64,000 nt of DNA from Prorocentrum cordatum (taxonomy: Eukaryota; Sar; Dinophyceae; Prorocentrales; Prorocentraceae): NCBI GenBank assembly GCA_963575745.1, contig CAUYUJ010000381.1:1-64000 (forward strand), read 5' to 3'. This document shows, one piece after another, positions 52,591 through 63,264 of this stretch (its first letter is position 1; every line of letters starts with the position of its first letter). Both the position numbers and the translations under genes were made by a program. The notes under the pieces are model-generated. The model ran no database searches. It saw only the letters and a program-made list of their open reading frames with translations, and was not told where the DNA came from.

Positions 52591-52982
52591 GTTGTCTGGT
52601 TTCGACGTTTTGGAGGGGGCGGGGGTTGGTCTGGGTCTGGGCCAGTGCTTAGTCGATCTGCTTTCACCAGTCGGTCAGGCAGGCTGGGAAGAGAGGTCCT
52701 GACCAGTCGCCAGAAGCAGCCTCCAAGAGCAGCCGCCCAAAGCAGCCAAGATCTGGTCGAACTGGGGAGGGGAGGGAGGGGGCCCTGGGGCCCGAGCCCA
52801 TCGGCGACACAAAGCGTAAAACACACAGCCACCGGAATTCAGCCTGGCCGAGGTCTCCCTGCCAAGGTCAGCCTGGCCCGGTCTCGCGCTGGCCCTGTCC
52901 AGCCTGGCCGAGCTTTCCCTAGCCGAGTCCAGTGGCTGCCATGTTTGGGCCAGGGGCACCTGTCGGCCTCGCGCAGAGGGTG

Positions 52983-53106
52983 GTAGGGGGAAGGGCTTCG
53001 AAGAAGCACCCCCGCGTCTCAGAAGGCGCGGGCCTGGCATGTAGATGTGGGGCCAGCGCCTTCTCAGAAGCAGCCTGCTTCTAAGAAGCCTTCTCCCCTC
53101 CCCCTA
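52983..53106 (+). repeat. TIR family K, copy 4
   Basis: GGGGGAAGGGCTTCGAAGAA to AGCCTGCTTCTAAGAAGCCT, more diverged than copies 1 and 2. A short partial copy (copy 3) lies at about 50530-50569. Confidence 0.6.
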
Positions 53107-53109
53107 CCC

Positions 53110-53855
53110 TCCTGTGCTTGCCGCCAAACCTGAGCGACGCAGAAACAGGGGGTCTTCTTCACCGACAATGGAAAGTGAGCTGTTCGCGTGAGATCGCGCA
53201 TAAGCGCCATCGCTTCCAATGCAGCGTGCCGTGCCGTCGGCCCGCGTAAGCCACCGCGTACGGTCGCGGTGCAATCTCGCGTGAGGCCCGTTCCCTGTCG
53301 TCGCTCACGTGTAGCAGCCCCTGGCAAAAGGGGGTCAGGGCAGACGGGGTCGCATGAACGCGCCGCGCCGCCAGGAGCGGCTCGATTAAGAGCCCGGTTC
53401 TCTCCCTCACAGCCCTCGGGACGATCGAAATTAATACGGAAAGAAAGGGTACTTAGTGCGTAGCACCCCGCAGTCGCGGATAAGAGTGAGGGGTGGGTCG
53501 CGGGTGGGTCCGGAGTTGGCCCGCGGGCGGGTAATGGGCGAGGACGACGACGACGACAACAACAACGCAACAACAACGCGTCAACAATCCGCACCGCGCG
53601 GAACCTCACTCCAGCCACGCGCCCAGAGATAGTGAATGACCATTCAGAATGGACCATTCAGCCCCCTCACTCTGACTGACAAAGACCGACAGCATGCGCT
53701 GTCCATTTTGAACCGTGGTCGTTGTCGGTGTTGCCGCGGACGTTGTCCATTTGAGACAGAGGCCGCCTGCCCAACAGCGACCGACGTCGGTTTCAGACAA
53801 TGCTTGTTGTTGGGCATTGTACCGAATCCTTCCTCACCCATCTCGGGCGTCCAAA
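53110..53855. other. Unassigned interval
   Basis: Open frames on both strands, none with clear splice borders. A short GAC/CAA repeat is at 53540-53585. Confidence 0.4.
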
Positions 53856-53921
53856 ACTGCGTAGCCGATGCATCGGCGATGCGGCGCGACCCCGCGACGT
53901 TGTCTGCGGCCTCCGAGGCAG

Positions 53922-54128
53922 CCCAAGCTGGCTGAGATGGAGGACTCGTCGCCGGCCACGCCCACGTCGGCCACCACCACCAGCGGCTCCCCCGCCGAGG
54001 CGTCCTCTGAGACCACTGGGCTGTCGGTGCCGCTGCAGAGGCCACCGCTGCAGGCGTGGGGCTCCCCGCTGCAGGCTCTCGGGCTCGCCTTGCAGGTGGC
54101 GGCGCCCAAGCCGACCAGCGCCGACTAG
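53922..54128 (+). CDS. Candidate terminal exon with stop codon
   Basis: Follows CTCCGAGGCAG. It reads PKLAEMEDSSPATPTSATTT then SGSPAEASSETTGLSVPLQR and ends KPTSAD at TAG 54126-54128. An ATG at 53937 could also start a short gene. Ser/Thr/Pro-rich. A minus-strand frame is open too but less likely. Confidence 0.45.
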   Translation, partial: PKLAEMEDSSPATPTSATTTSGSPAEASSETTGLSVPLQRPPLQAWGSPLQALGLALQVAAPKPTSAD

Positions 54129-54161
54129 TTGCCCGTTTCGCTTTGCGGGCATGGAGACATG

Positions 54162-54505
54162 GTAGGGAGGAGGAGGAGGAGGAGGAGGAGGAGGAGGAGG
54201 AGGAGGCGGAGGAGGGAGGAGGAGGAGGAGGAGAGGAGGAGAGGAGGAGGAGGAGGAGGAGGAGGAGGGAGTGGGAGGAGGAGGAGGAGGAGGAGGAGGA
54301 GGAGGAGGAGGAGGAGGAGGGAGGAGAGGAGGAGGAGGAGAGGAGGAGGATGAGGAGGAGGAGGGAGGAGGAGGAGGAGGGGGAGGAGGGAGGAGGAGGA
54401 GGAGGAGGAGGAGGAGGGAGGAGGAGGAGGAGGAGGAGGGAGGGAAGGAGGGGGGGGAGGGGGAGGAGGGGGAGGAGGAGGAGGAGGAGGAGGAGGAGGA
54501 GGGAA
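54162..54505. repeat. (GGA)n microsatellite
   Basis: About 340 bp of GGA trinucleotides with few changes. Confidence 0.95.
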
Positions 54506-54904
54506 GTGAGGCAGTGCACGAGGAGCAGCGGTGTCTGCCCATGTCCCCGTCCAGCGTTGGGAGGTGGCTCTGGCTGCTCGCGCCCCAAAGGGGGAACCGT
54601 GCACGCTCGTCCGTGGCCGAAGCTCCAGACCTTCCCCACCTCAACGGCAAGTCGTCTTCCTCATCCTCATCCTCCTCCCCCTCCTCTCGACTTCCCTCCT
54701 CCTCTTCGTCTGGATCTCATCGGTCACAGTGGCAATTTGTTCGTGGCTGCCCTATTTGCTCACTCCCGAGCCGTACTGGCAGCCGGCGCGTCGTCAAAAG
54801 AGAATCATCGTGATGTCGGCGAGGTGCATGCTTTTTGTTGGGCCGTCGGGTGCGCGCGCCCAGGGCCCCCTTGCACAACCCTCTGGACAGGCAGTGGCAA
54901 CTTT

Positions 54905-55007
54905 CGGTCATCGTCGTCATCTTCGGCGTCGTCGTCGGCGTCGACGTCGACGTCGTCGTCGTCGTCTTCCGTCGTCCGTCGTCGTCGTCCGTCGTCGTCG
55001 ACCGTCG

Positions 55008-55048
<41 letters not shown>

Positions 55049-55185
55049 CGTCGTCGTCCTCGTCGTCGTCGTCGTCGTCGTCGTCGTCTTCTGTCGTCGT
55101 TGTCGTCGTCGTCGTCTTCTGTCGTCGTCGTCGTCGTCGTCCGTCGTCGTCGTCCGTCATCGTCGTCGTGGTCCGTCGTCGTCAT
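54905..55185. repeat. (GTC)n microsatellite
   Basis: GTC trinucleotides with GTCCGTC interruptions. Asp-rich or Ser/Arg-rich frames are artefacts. Confidence 0.95.
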
Positions 55186-55198
55186 CGTCGGACGGGCT

Positions 55199-55305
55199 GC
55201 AACCGAGGGGCGCCAGATCCTCCGCAATTCCAGGAAGGCGTTCTGAGCCAACCGCATCAGGACACTCGTCTCGCTCTCGATCCCCTCCGCCTCCACCTTA
55301 TGCAT
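55199..55305 (-). CDS. Candidate minus-strand exon
   Basis: Reads ATLMHKVEAEGIESETSVLM then RLAQNAFLELRRIWRPS. Charged helical sequence, clear on this strand only. Borders uncertain. Confidence 0.45.
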
Positions 55306-55319
55306 AAGAGTGGCCTCTC

Positions 55320-56460
55320 GCCGGAGTGACCTGGTGTGACCCACAGAGCCACAGGGCCCCCCCCCCGCCCGGCAGGGGCCCTCTGAGGCCGCGCGGCAAA
55401 GGTCACTCTCGCATGCGGCAGGTCTGCGTCGTGCCGACCAATGGCGACCCCATCGCCGGGGCTGCACGCGGAACGCCGCCCGCGGCCCAGAGTCGGTCGA
55501 TGTTGAACGATCTGAAATGTCGGAAGCGGCCGATCGCTCAAGGTTGAAGGGATCTCCGCGGTGTCAGGAGCCAGCGCCGGTGCCGACATGGCACGACACA
55601 GCATCCGTTTCCACCTCTGTCACCCGATGCTCAGCTCCCTCTCCCTCCAGCACCACACAAGTGTGCTCTACAGCATCCGTTTCAACCTAAACTCGATACT
55701 CTACAAGCTGCCCGCAAATCCGTATCGTCGACTCCCTCCGTCTCCAACGCCACACCTATGCACTCCACAGCCTCAGTCTCTAACACCACACACGTGTACT
55801 AAGCAGGCCTCCTCCTCAAGCAGAGCATGATGCCATCCTTCCACTCCACGCCCTCCGTCTGCAACGCTGCAGCCTCCGTCTGGAACAAGCTTGCGTCTCC
55901 AGCACGCCGAGCGCAGCCCGCTGTTCGCCGACACCACCACCGCAACCACCACACCACCCAGAGCTGCGTCCAACCGAGAAGGAGGAGGAGGAGGAGGAAG
56001 AGACGAGGAGGGCCACCTCACCCGAGGGCGAAATACCGTTTTCCGCTGGCCCTCCTCCGAGAATAGGCTCCCAGACCCAGAGCCGAGGCACGGCCCAACC
56101 GCTGCAGCCGAGGTGCTGATGGAAATGCCACCTCGGGGTGGCCCAGGCCCGCCGTGGCCAGAAGAGTCCCTTCGGTCCTGCCTCGGCACTCCTTTTGGTG
56201 GCGCGCCGGCTGCACACGCATCACAGCAGCACGCACCACGCTTCAGGAACCGCACCTCCTACCCGTCTCCTCCTGTGGGGATGACCTACATCCATGTGCA
56301 CACATGTAGAATTAAGCACATAGCTCTGCACATCTCTCTCCATACTTAAATGCACATGTGCTACTGTTGTATATATACTTATGTGTATGTGTGTACACTT
56401 GTACGTACACAAGATCCAGGGTTGCTCCCCACCCCTCCATCCCGTAAATCTGAGATCCAG
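55320..56460. other. Unassigned interval
   Basis: Several open frames on the minus strand (for example around 55890-56200) without decisive splice sites, and a TATACT/ATGTGT patch at 56360-56405. Confidence 0.35.
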
Positions 56461-56469
56461 GGCCGCCCC

Positions 56470-56585
56470 GCCCCCATCCTTCCCACCAATGCGTATGGGA
56501 TCAAGCCCCAGCCGCTCCCTCCGCTCCTGCTGGACGGGTACGCCCGTGAGCCTCGCGAAGGCCTCGCGAATGGGATCGCTCCCCC
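56470..56585 (-). CDS. Candidate minus-strand exon
   Basis: Reads SDPIREAFARLTGVPVQQER then RERLGLDPIRIGGK. Borders uncertain. Confidence 0.45.
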
Positions 56586-56679
56586 ACCCCCGTGGTCGTG
56601 GCCCTTTTGAGGTGCCGTGGTGGAGGGTGCGAGTGCGCGCCCCCTCCCTCCCCTCGTGGGTGTGAGGTGGCTCGTCTTC

Positions 56680-56689
56680 GTCGTCGTCG

Positions 56690-56721
<32 letters not shown>

Positions 56722-56805
56722 TCCGTCGGCGTCAGCGGCATTGGCGTCGGAGTGGGCGTCGGCGTCGACGTCTCCGTCGGCGTCGGCGCCGGCGTCGTCG
56801 TCCCC
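56680..56805. repeat. (GTCGGC)n-type microsatellite
   Basis: GTC/GGC trinucleotides. Followed at 56890-57080 by CT and ATGTAT tracts. Confidence 0.85.
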
Positions 56806-57539
56806 CTCCCATGCCATCTGGGCGTGCGGCTGTAGAACCCTGGGCCTGCGAAGCTTCGACCCGAGATCACGCACACACGCAAATCTACATCTCTCTGTCT
56901 CTCTCTCTCTATACATGTATATGCACGCATGTGTATGTACATGTGCCTGGACCTGTATGTAAGCACGCGTATCTAAATTTCTCTATATTTTCTGTGAGCG
57001 CATATCTACATATGTGTGTTTTCATATATATATATATACATACGTGTATGTACACATATGTATATGTGGGGGCCTGGACGGTGTCCACTAGTGTGTCCTG
57101 ACTCTCCACCACCTAGTGGCACATGGATGGCGGCCCAACTACCGTGTATATAGTTATCCAACTCTTTTCGCTTGGGGATCCAGCCCGAAGATCTTACATT
57201 ATACGCTATACGCTGTCCTGTGGCTTTTGTTTCGAAGCCCCATGGGACATGACGACATACCTCAGTGTATATGCGCGCGGTTCCCGATAGGTGTGCATGT
57301 GTGTGATCGTCGGAGGTAGTTTTCTGCATCTCTCTCTCTCCCTCTCTCCCTTTCGCCTCTCGTTGCCCTCACTGAGCTTACACTTGTTCGACGGCTGCGG
57401 TCCTCAAAAGCTTGAGTTCGGGATACTCGCTTGATTCATTGTCGTCATGGCGTCCGCTTCCGCATCTCCTCCCCCACGACGGCGCTGGAAGCAAGTTCTT
57501 CTGGCGTCGTCAGGGCCAGGCAGATACCGCATGGCGCAC

Positions 57540-57690
57540 AAGTAAGCAAGGCATCGAGATGACGAGATGCCGCCACGCCCTGCGCTCAAAGATGTTCTTG
57601 TCCACGTCCGTCTGGTCATCGAAGTCCGGCAGGGGCTTTACCTTTCCTGCTCTCCAGCTCGTGCCGGTTCGCCGGGTCCCCCACGGCTCA
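57540..57690 (-). CDS. Candidate minus-strand exon
   Basis: Reads KPLPDFDDQTDVDKNIFERR then AWRHLVISMPCLL, after an AG in GAGCAGGAAAG. The 3' part is open in two frames. Confidence 0.45.
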
Positions 57691-57837
57691 GAGTTGGTAC
57701 AGACGGGGGCCAATGCAAACGGGGGTCAGCCAGAGCGCCCTATCCTGCAGGATCCTGCAACGCCAGGGGTGCATTGACCCAGGCTAGCGCGCAGGATCCT
57801 GCAGGATCTTGCAGGGTCCCGCAAAGACTGACTGTCC

Positions 57838-58014
57838 TGGGTTTGCACTTGGCCGGGCCAGTAGATCCCCGACGGCCACGCCATCTGAGGGGGAGTCCCC
57901 CTGCGCGTCCTCCGCGGCGTTCTCGCCGATCTTGGAGGGCGTCGCCGCGCCCTTGATCGTGTAGCTCTCGCTGCGAGTGTCTGCGGCGCTCGGCGTCAAC
58001 TCGTGGCGAGGCAT
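57838..58014 (-). CDS. Candidate first exon of the minus-strand gene
   Basis: Reads MPRHELTPSAADTRSESYTI then KGAATPSKIGENAAEDAQGD and SPSDGVAVGDLL. ATG at 58014-58012. Acidic, probably disordered. It would head the pieces at 57540, 56470 and 55199. Confidence 0.45.
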
Positions 58015-58079
58015 TATGGACTTCCTCCTCTTCCAACCCCTGCCCCTGCTGCTCCTCCGTCCCCTCCTCGCTCCACTCC

Positions 58080-58129
58080 TCCTTCTCCTCATCCTCCTCC
58101 TCCTACTCCTCCTCCTCCTCCTCCTCCTT

Positions 58130-58199
<70 letters not shown>

Positions 58200-58202
58200 C
58201 AT

Positions 58203-58279
<77 letters not shown>

Positions 58280-58400
58280 TACTACTACTACTACTCCTAC
58301 TCCTACTCCTACTCCTACTCCTACTCCTACTCCTACTCCTACTCCTACTCCTACTCCTACTCCTCCTCCTCCTCCTCCTCCTCCTCCTCCTCCTCCTTCT
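58080..58400. repeat. (CTC)n-(ACT)n-(CTCCTA)n-(CTC)n compound microsatellite
   Basis: CTC repeats, then about 160 bp of ACT, then CTCCTA hexamers, then CTC again, ending two bases before the spliced-leader relic of the LINE. Confidence 0.95.
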
Positions 58401-58402
58401 CT

Positions 58403-58424
58403 ACTGTAGTCATTTTGGCTCAAG
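58403..58424 (+). other. Dinoflagellate spliced-leader relic at LINE 5' end
   Basis: 20 of 22 bases match the conserved dinoflagellate spliced leader, from its first variable base to the terminal CAAG. The two differences are C-to-T changes at leader positions 3 and 8. No donor follows, so it is a genomic relic of a trans-spliced transcript and not an SL RNA gene. Confidence 0.75.
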
Positions 58425-58527
58425 TTGCAGGGCAATCCGCGATTTGAGTGGGCAGCTCCTACGGAGCCATCCCAGGTGTCGTGCCTGGGCGGACACTCTC
58501 CCAGTCCCCCTCTCTGTCTCTGCCGCC

Positions 58528-59467
58528 ATGTCGTCGGTCGAGGAAGGCATCAAGCAGATCTTGCAGCAGCTTGGCGGTGTCAACCAGCGCCTGGCCACTG
58601 TTGGGTCCTCTATGTCCGCGCTTGACACCCTCCGCGAAAGCATCACGTCTCACGACAGGAATATGGCAACGCTCACCCAGAGAATCAGCACGATCGAGTC
58701 TCGCATCGCCGCCTCCTCGGACACTGCCGCCGTAGCCGCCCTTCGCATCCAGATGGAACAGCGCATGGCCGCCCATCGAGTCTTCCCAATCATCGCGCTC
58801 CAGTGGCAGTTCTGACCTGTCGGGCACCCCTACTTCTCGACGCCGTACTGGTACGCCTCCGTCTACCGTGGGCAGCAGCGCCAGCCGCACGCATGAGGAC
58901 GACTTCAACCCGCTCAAGGTCTGGGTCGGCGGCTTCACCAGACCCATGCTCAAGGCCTCGCTCGAGGAGCACGGCAACCTCCTTGTGCAGAGCTTGCCTA
59001 CCCACATCAGGCAGGCGGGCATCGTCATCAAGGGACACAATCTTGCGAAGAGCTACTCGATTCAGTTCGCCAGCAACGTCGACGCGTCCTCCTTCATCGA
59101 TCACGCCCGTGCTCAAGGCATTTTGTGGAATGACACTCACTCCAACTCTCAGGTCCAGCTCCGTTGCCGCCGCGATGCCCCAACCTCCGTGCGCCACAAG
59201 AACAAATTCTTCGGAAAGATCTGGCAGCTGGTCAATGCACATCTACGTCAGACTGGTCAGTGGAATGACGCCACGCACAAGCTCGGAGTCAACGGTTTCA
59301 AGGGCATTCTCTTCTGCGCAGTCAACGACGTGGTCCACGAGCTCTTCTCTGTCGCTGAGCAGGACGTCGGCCAGTTCGAGATCTCACCTCACCCTGTCGG
59401 CATCGCCGTCTTCCAGATCTCGACGGACCAGGCCAGCTCGATGATTACAGCAGCGCGCTCGTCTTGA
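58528..59467 (+). pseudogene. LINE ORF1-like protein (frameshifted)
   Basis: ATG at 58528 begins MSSVEEGIKQILQQLGGVNQ, a coiled-coil-like stretch with heptads to about 58765. The frame then shifts by one base near 58770, and the other frame continues with a Ser-rich linker. It goes on through FNPLKVWVGGFTRPM (RRM-like start) to a stop at 59465-59467 (ARSS). ORF1 proteins of LINEs commonly combine a coiled coil with RNA binding. Only the shift prevents a product of about 310 residues. Confidence 0.65.
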
Positions 59468-59699
59468 ACGGATGCCTCGCCGACCAGGTTTGACCCAGCC
59501 CGCGCGGCTGGGATGCGTGTTCCCTACTCTCCATCGCCTACCTCCGCTAGGTGTCTGAGCTCTTCGGCCTCCTCGTCCTCCTCTGGGTCGTCTGGGTCTT
59601 CTACTGGTTCGACTTCTTCGAGTGGGTCCTGTTTACCGCCATCCTTTGGTCCTTCATGCTTCTCTCCGTTTCCTGGGGTTTGGACTCATTCGCCGCTTT

Positions 59700-62600
59700 A
59701 TCTGGAAATCTCACTTGAGTATCGTTTCGTGGAATGCTCGTTCTCTCTTTGGGGGCATCACCTCGACTCTGGGCATCGTCAAACGAAAAATGTCACGCCT
59801 AGTATCCTTTGTCCAGAAGTTCCAGGTGGTTTGCATTCAGGAAGCGAGAGGCACCAAGTTCGACCTCCAGAGGCTGCGTTCTGAAGTCCATGACATTTGG
59901 GGTATTGGGTCTTTCTTCGACGACAGGTCTGCGGGAGGTGTCCTCATCTTTCTGCACCCCGATCTTCGAAGCCAATTCCAATACTGTCGCTATTCTGTCC
60001 ATGTACAGGGCCGAATTCAGTCTCTCACGCTGGGGGGCAGCCGTGGGACTTTGCAGCTTCTCAACATTCATCTCGATCCTTGCCTCGCCCTTCAAAACCA
60101 GAAACACCATCTTATGCTTGTCAGACGTGCTCTACTCCCTCCCTCTGCGGCTACGGGCTTCGTCTTAGGTGATTTCAACTTTCCTGCGGCAGGCGAGGGC
60201 AGCTTCCATGTCTCAGGCGCTGTGCACTACTCCAGTTCCGACGCCGCCGCCTTCTTCGAGCAGCGCTTCGCAGACCTGTGCGAGGTCGGGCAACCCGCCT
60301 TCGCGCACCGGGTGACTCAGGAGGAGGAAGGGGTCCAAGTCGTTCAAAGTTACAGTCGTACCGATCTTATGTAGACAAATATGTTCAGCGCCACCATTCT
60401 AGAGTACCACCCCAAGGCCCTTACGCTGGAGCCCATCTCGAAGGTTGGCAAGCTCTCTGACCATGCCCCCGTTTGTTCGACGCTCAGCCCTGGGTCAAGT
60501 TGCGGTTTTCGCGTGCCCAGTTGGGTCACCAAACATTCGCAGTTTCCTGTCGCTGTTGACGATTTACTTTCTCTCGTGGGGCCGCTCTCGGACGATCCGT
60601 TCGAAAAGCATGCGCAGACCAAGGACATCATTTTACAGGCGTGTAAGGATGTAATCAACTTCGGCGCTGAGCAGACCAACAAGTCGTTATATGAGAAAAT
60701 TGCCTGGTCTCTTACAGCGCTTCGAGGCGCTCTGCGAGGTCAGCTCTGGCTGGTGCGCAAGGCCGTCTTGGCCTGCCCCGTGCTGAGCCGCTTCCTCGAC
60801 CCCGAGTCTGCCATGTGGCTAGACGTTAGGAGCTTCCATTCCCGCCTGAACGAAATGAAGCACGAGCTCATCTCTCAGCAAATCACCGAAGTCGAACAAC
60901 AAGCTATCTCCGACACTCGCAAACGTGACGCCAAAATCAAGCTCTACAAATATCAAACAGCGTGGGGAAGGAAGCATCGGCGCATTTCTCTGTCTGGCGT
61001 CCCGGATCCGACTGGCAAGGCCGTCGCAGATCCAGAGTGCGTCGCCGCCGAGCTCGCATCCTACTGGGGCAAACTACATTCGCGCGTTGACTGCTCGGAA
61101 GAGGACCGACAACTGCATAGTGAGTTTGTTCAACCTTGCCCGCCTGAAATCATCTGGAAGCTTGAGCCCCAGGAGTTTGCTTGCCTCCTTTCCAGGGTCT
61201 CGGGCTCCGCCCCTGGCCCCGACGGCATTCCGCACAGTTGTTATTCCAAGGGGGGGGCCTGCAGTTGTTGACACTCTTTATGGGCTTTATTCGGAGATGC
61301 TCGCGAATGGAAACGCCCCTGTCGGTTTTAACCATGGCATGGCGGCCTTCCTCGCCAAGGGCAGCGATCCAGAGGATACCCCCCAGCAGATCATACGTAA
61401 GCCCGAGGTCACGCGCCCCATCACTCTTGGGAATTATGATAACAAGTTGGTTTCAGTCGCCCTCAACAGATCATTTTCTAGGGTCGCTGCCCAAACTGTG
61501 CTTGGTAACCAGCGAGGTTTTCTCGCTGGCCGTTTCATGAATGAGAATATTATCAACCTTGAGAGTAAGGCGGTGTCTTGGTTTGCCCAATGCGGCCACC
61601 AAAACGCGGGGACCATCTACTACAATGTTCGGGCTGCTTTTCCGAGTCGATTGCGCAGTTTCGTCTTGTGGGTTCTTCGGGCGATGGGTGTTCTTTCCTT
61701 CGTCACCAACGTCGTGCACGCGTTGTATACTGACGTTCAAATCAACATCCTCTCCAATGGGATCCGCAGGGCCTCCTTCGTAGCCCCCCGAGGGATCAGG
61801 CAAGGATGCCCCCTCTCGGGAACCATCTTCTGCCTCGCCCTAGACCCGCTCACCCGCTACAGTCTCACCCGTATCCCCAGGCGTCTCTCGTGCTTGGCAG
61901 CTTTCGCTGACGACATCGGCGTTGCCGCTGCTGATGTCTTCTCCGCCTTCCGCGATCTCTTGCCAGCTTGGAAGATCGTTGGCACGGCTGCGGGTCTTCA
62001 CATTCACCTTAAGAAGTCGGTCATTGTACCGCTTGGCGACCTCTCGCAGGAGCAGTGCTGCGACAGGACGGTTGCTTCTGGCGTGAGGACTGCCGAGGGC
62101 CTCACCTTCAAGCGCTGGCAAGTATCTCGGTGCGTTTCTTGGGGAAGATGGCCGAAATGCGAGTTGGGGCCCTCCGCCTATGAAATGTATCTCGCGGGCG
62201 CATGCGATCAAACAGGTTGGGGCTGGGCTGTGTAAATCCATTGTCATGGTGAACCTCTTGGCTTTCTCGGTCCTGATGCATGTTGCCCAGTTCTACCCTC
62301 CCACGAAGCAGGCCTTCCAGGCTGTTCGAAAAGCCCAGCAGTGTGTGACCAACGCCCCGAACAATGGCCTCCCCCAGAATCTCTTGCAGCAGCTCCGTGA
62401 ATGGGGTTCCCCGACGCAGGCTCGTTCTCTCGAGGCGGCAAGTCGCGCGGCCATGTGCAGAGCCGCTATCGTGTTGCCCGCGCTTGACGACGCCAGGGCC
62501 CTCTTCGAAGATGAGAGCGATGCAGACAACATGCCCGTGATGTGGAAATGGTCTGAGGTGTGGAAGTCGTCTGTTGTGTATGCCATGATTACCAACTTTC

Positions 62601-63229
62601 GTAAGCTCACGCCCATCCCGTCCGTCCCGCCCTTAGGAACTCCTAAGCTTCAAGCCGTGCCTGAGTCCGCCCTTCTCGCTCTGTCTCCGTTTTCGTTGCG
62701 GTCGATTCTTGAGGTAAGGCTTGAGAAGTTCGGCTCGCCTCCGTCTCCTGCCGAGCTTGGCATGATGTACATTGCTCTCAAGCGTCTGCGTAAGCATGCT
62801 CCCGCCTGTCTCGTGGCGAATGTCATCCGCACGTTTTGCAACTCATGGTGCACCACCCGCCGTTTCCGTGGTGCTACTCTTAATTGTAGATGTTGTGACA
62901 TGGCCTCTGCCGATTGTTTGCTCCACATTCTTGTTTGTCCCTGCTTATCTCCCCTGTGTCGTCTTTTTCCCTCGCTTCCGTCTTCTTTCGCTTCCGCCTC
63001 TGCCTCCGCTCGCGCCTCTCTTTTCCCGCTTCTTCCTCTTGGTCTTTCTCAGCTCATCAGCGTCGCTTTGTTTGTTGATTCATGTTGCACGTGCTACCAT
63101 GAAGCTAAATGGTGGCCCCGTGTTTCGGCGCCCCGCGAACGAGAGCGATTGGAGAAGCTGGCTAAAGCCCGCCTCATCCAGCTCCGCAGGCGGGCCCCGT
63201 CTGCCACCGTTGCCGCGCTGAGGAGGTGA
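59700..63229 (+). pseudogene. LINE ORF2: APE endonuclease, reverse transcriptase, C-terminal zinc motif (broken)
   Basis: The endonuclease shows VSWNARSLFG (about 59727), IQEARG (59836), GDFN (60169) and SDHAPV (60456). A TAG at 60372-60374 interrupts it, replacing part of the usual S-R-x-D-x-x-Y block. The RT shows SAPGPDGIP (61203), RPITLGNYDNKLVS, NQRGFLAGR, GIRQGCPLSGTIF and FADDIG (61903). Motif A reads YYNVRAAFPS, with Asn (61624-61626) where Asp is expected. A one-base shift lies in a G8 run at 61250-61257, and two more indels lie within 62110-62150. The C-terminal part (to 63229) has CRCC...H...C (about 62887-62940), a usual LINE zinc motif. Confidence 0.8.
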
Positions 63230-63264
63230 CGTGTCGTCCGCCGTCGTCGGTCGTCTCTCTGGGG

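Noticed and set aside
58403-58430. Functional spliced-leader RNA gene
   Set aside because: The leader ends in CAAG followed by TTGCAG, not by an intron donor, and ORF1 begins soon after.
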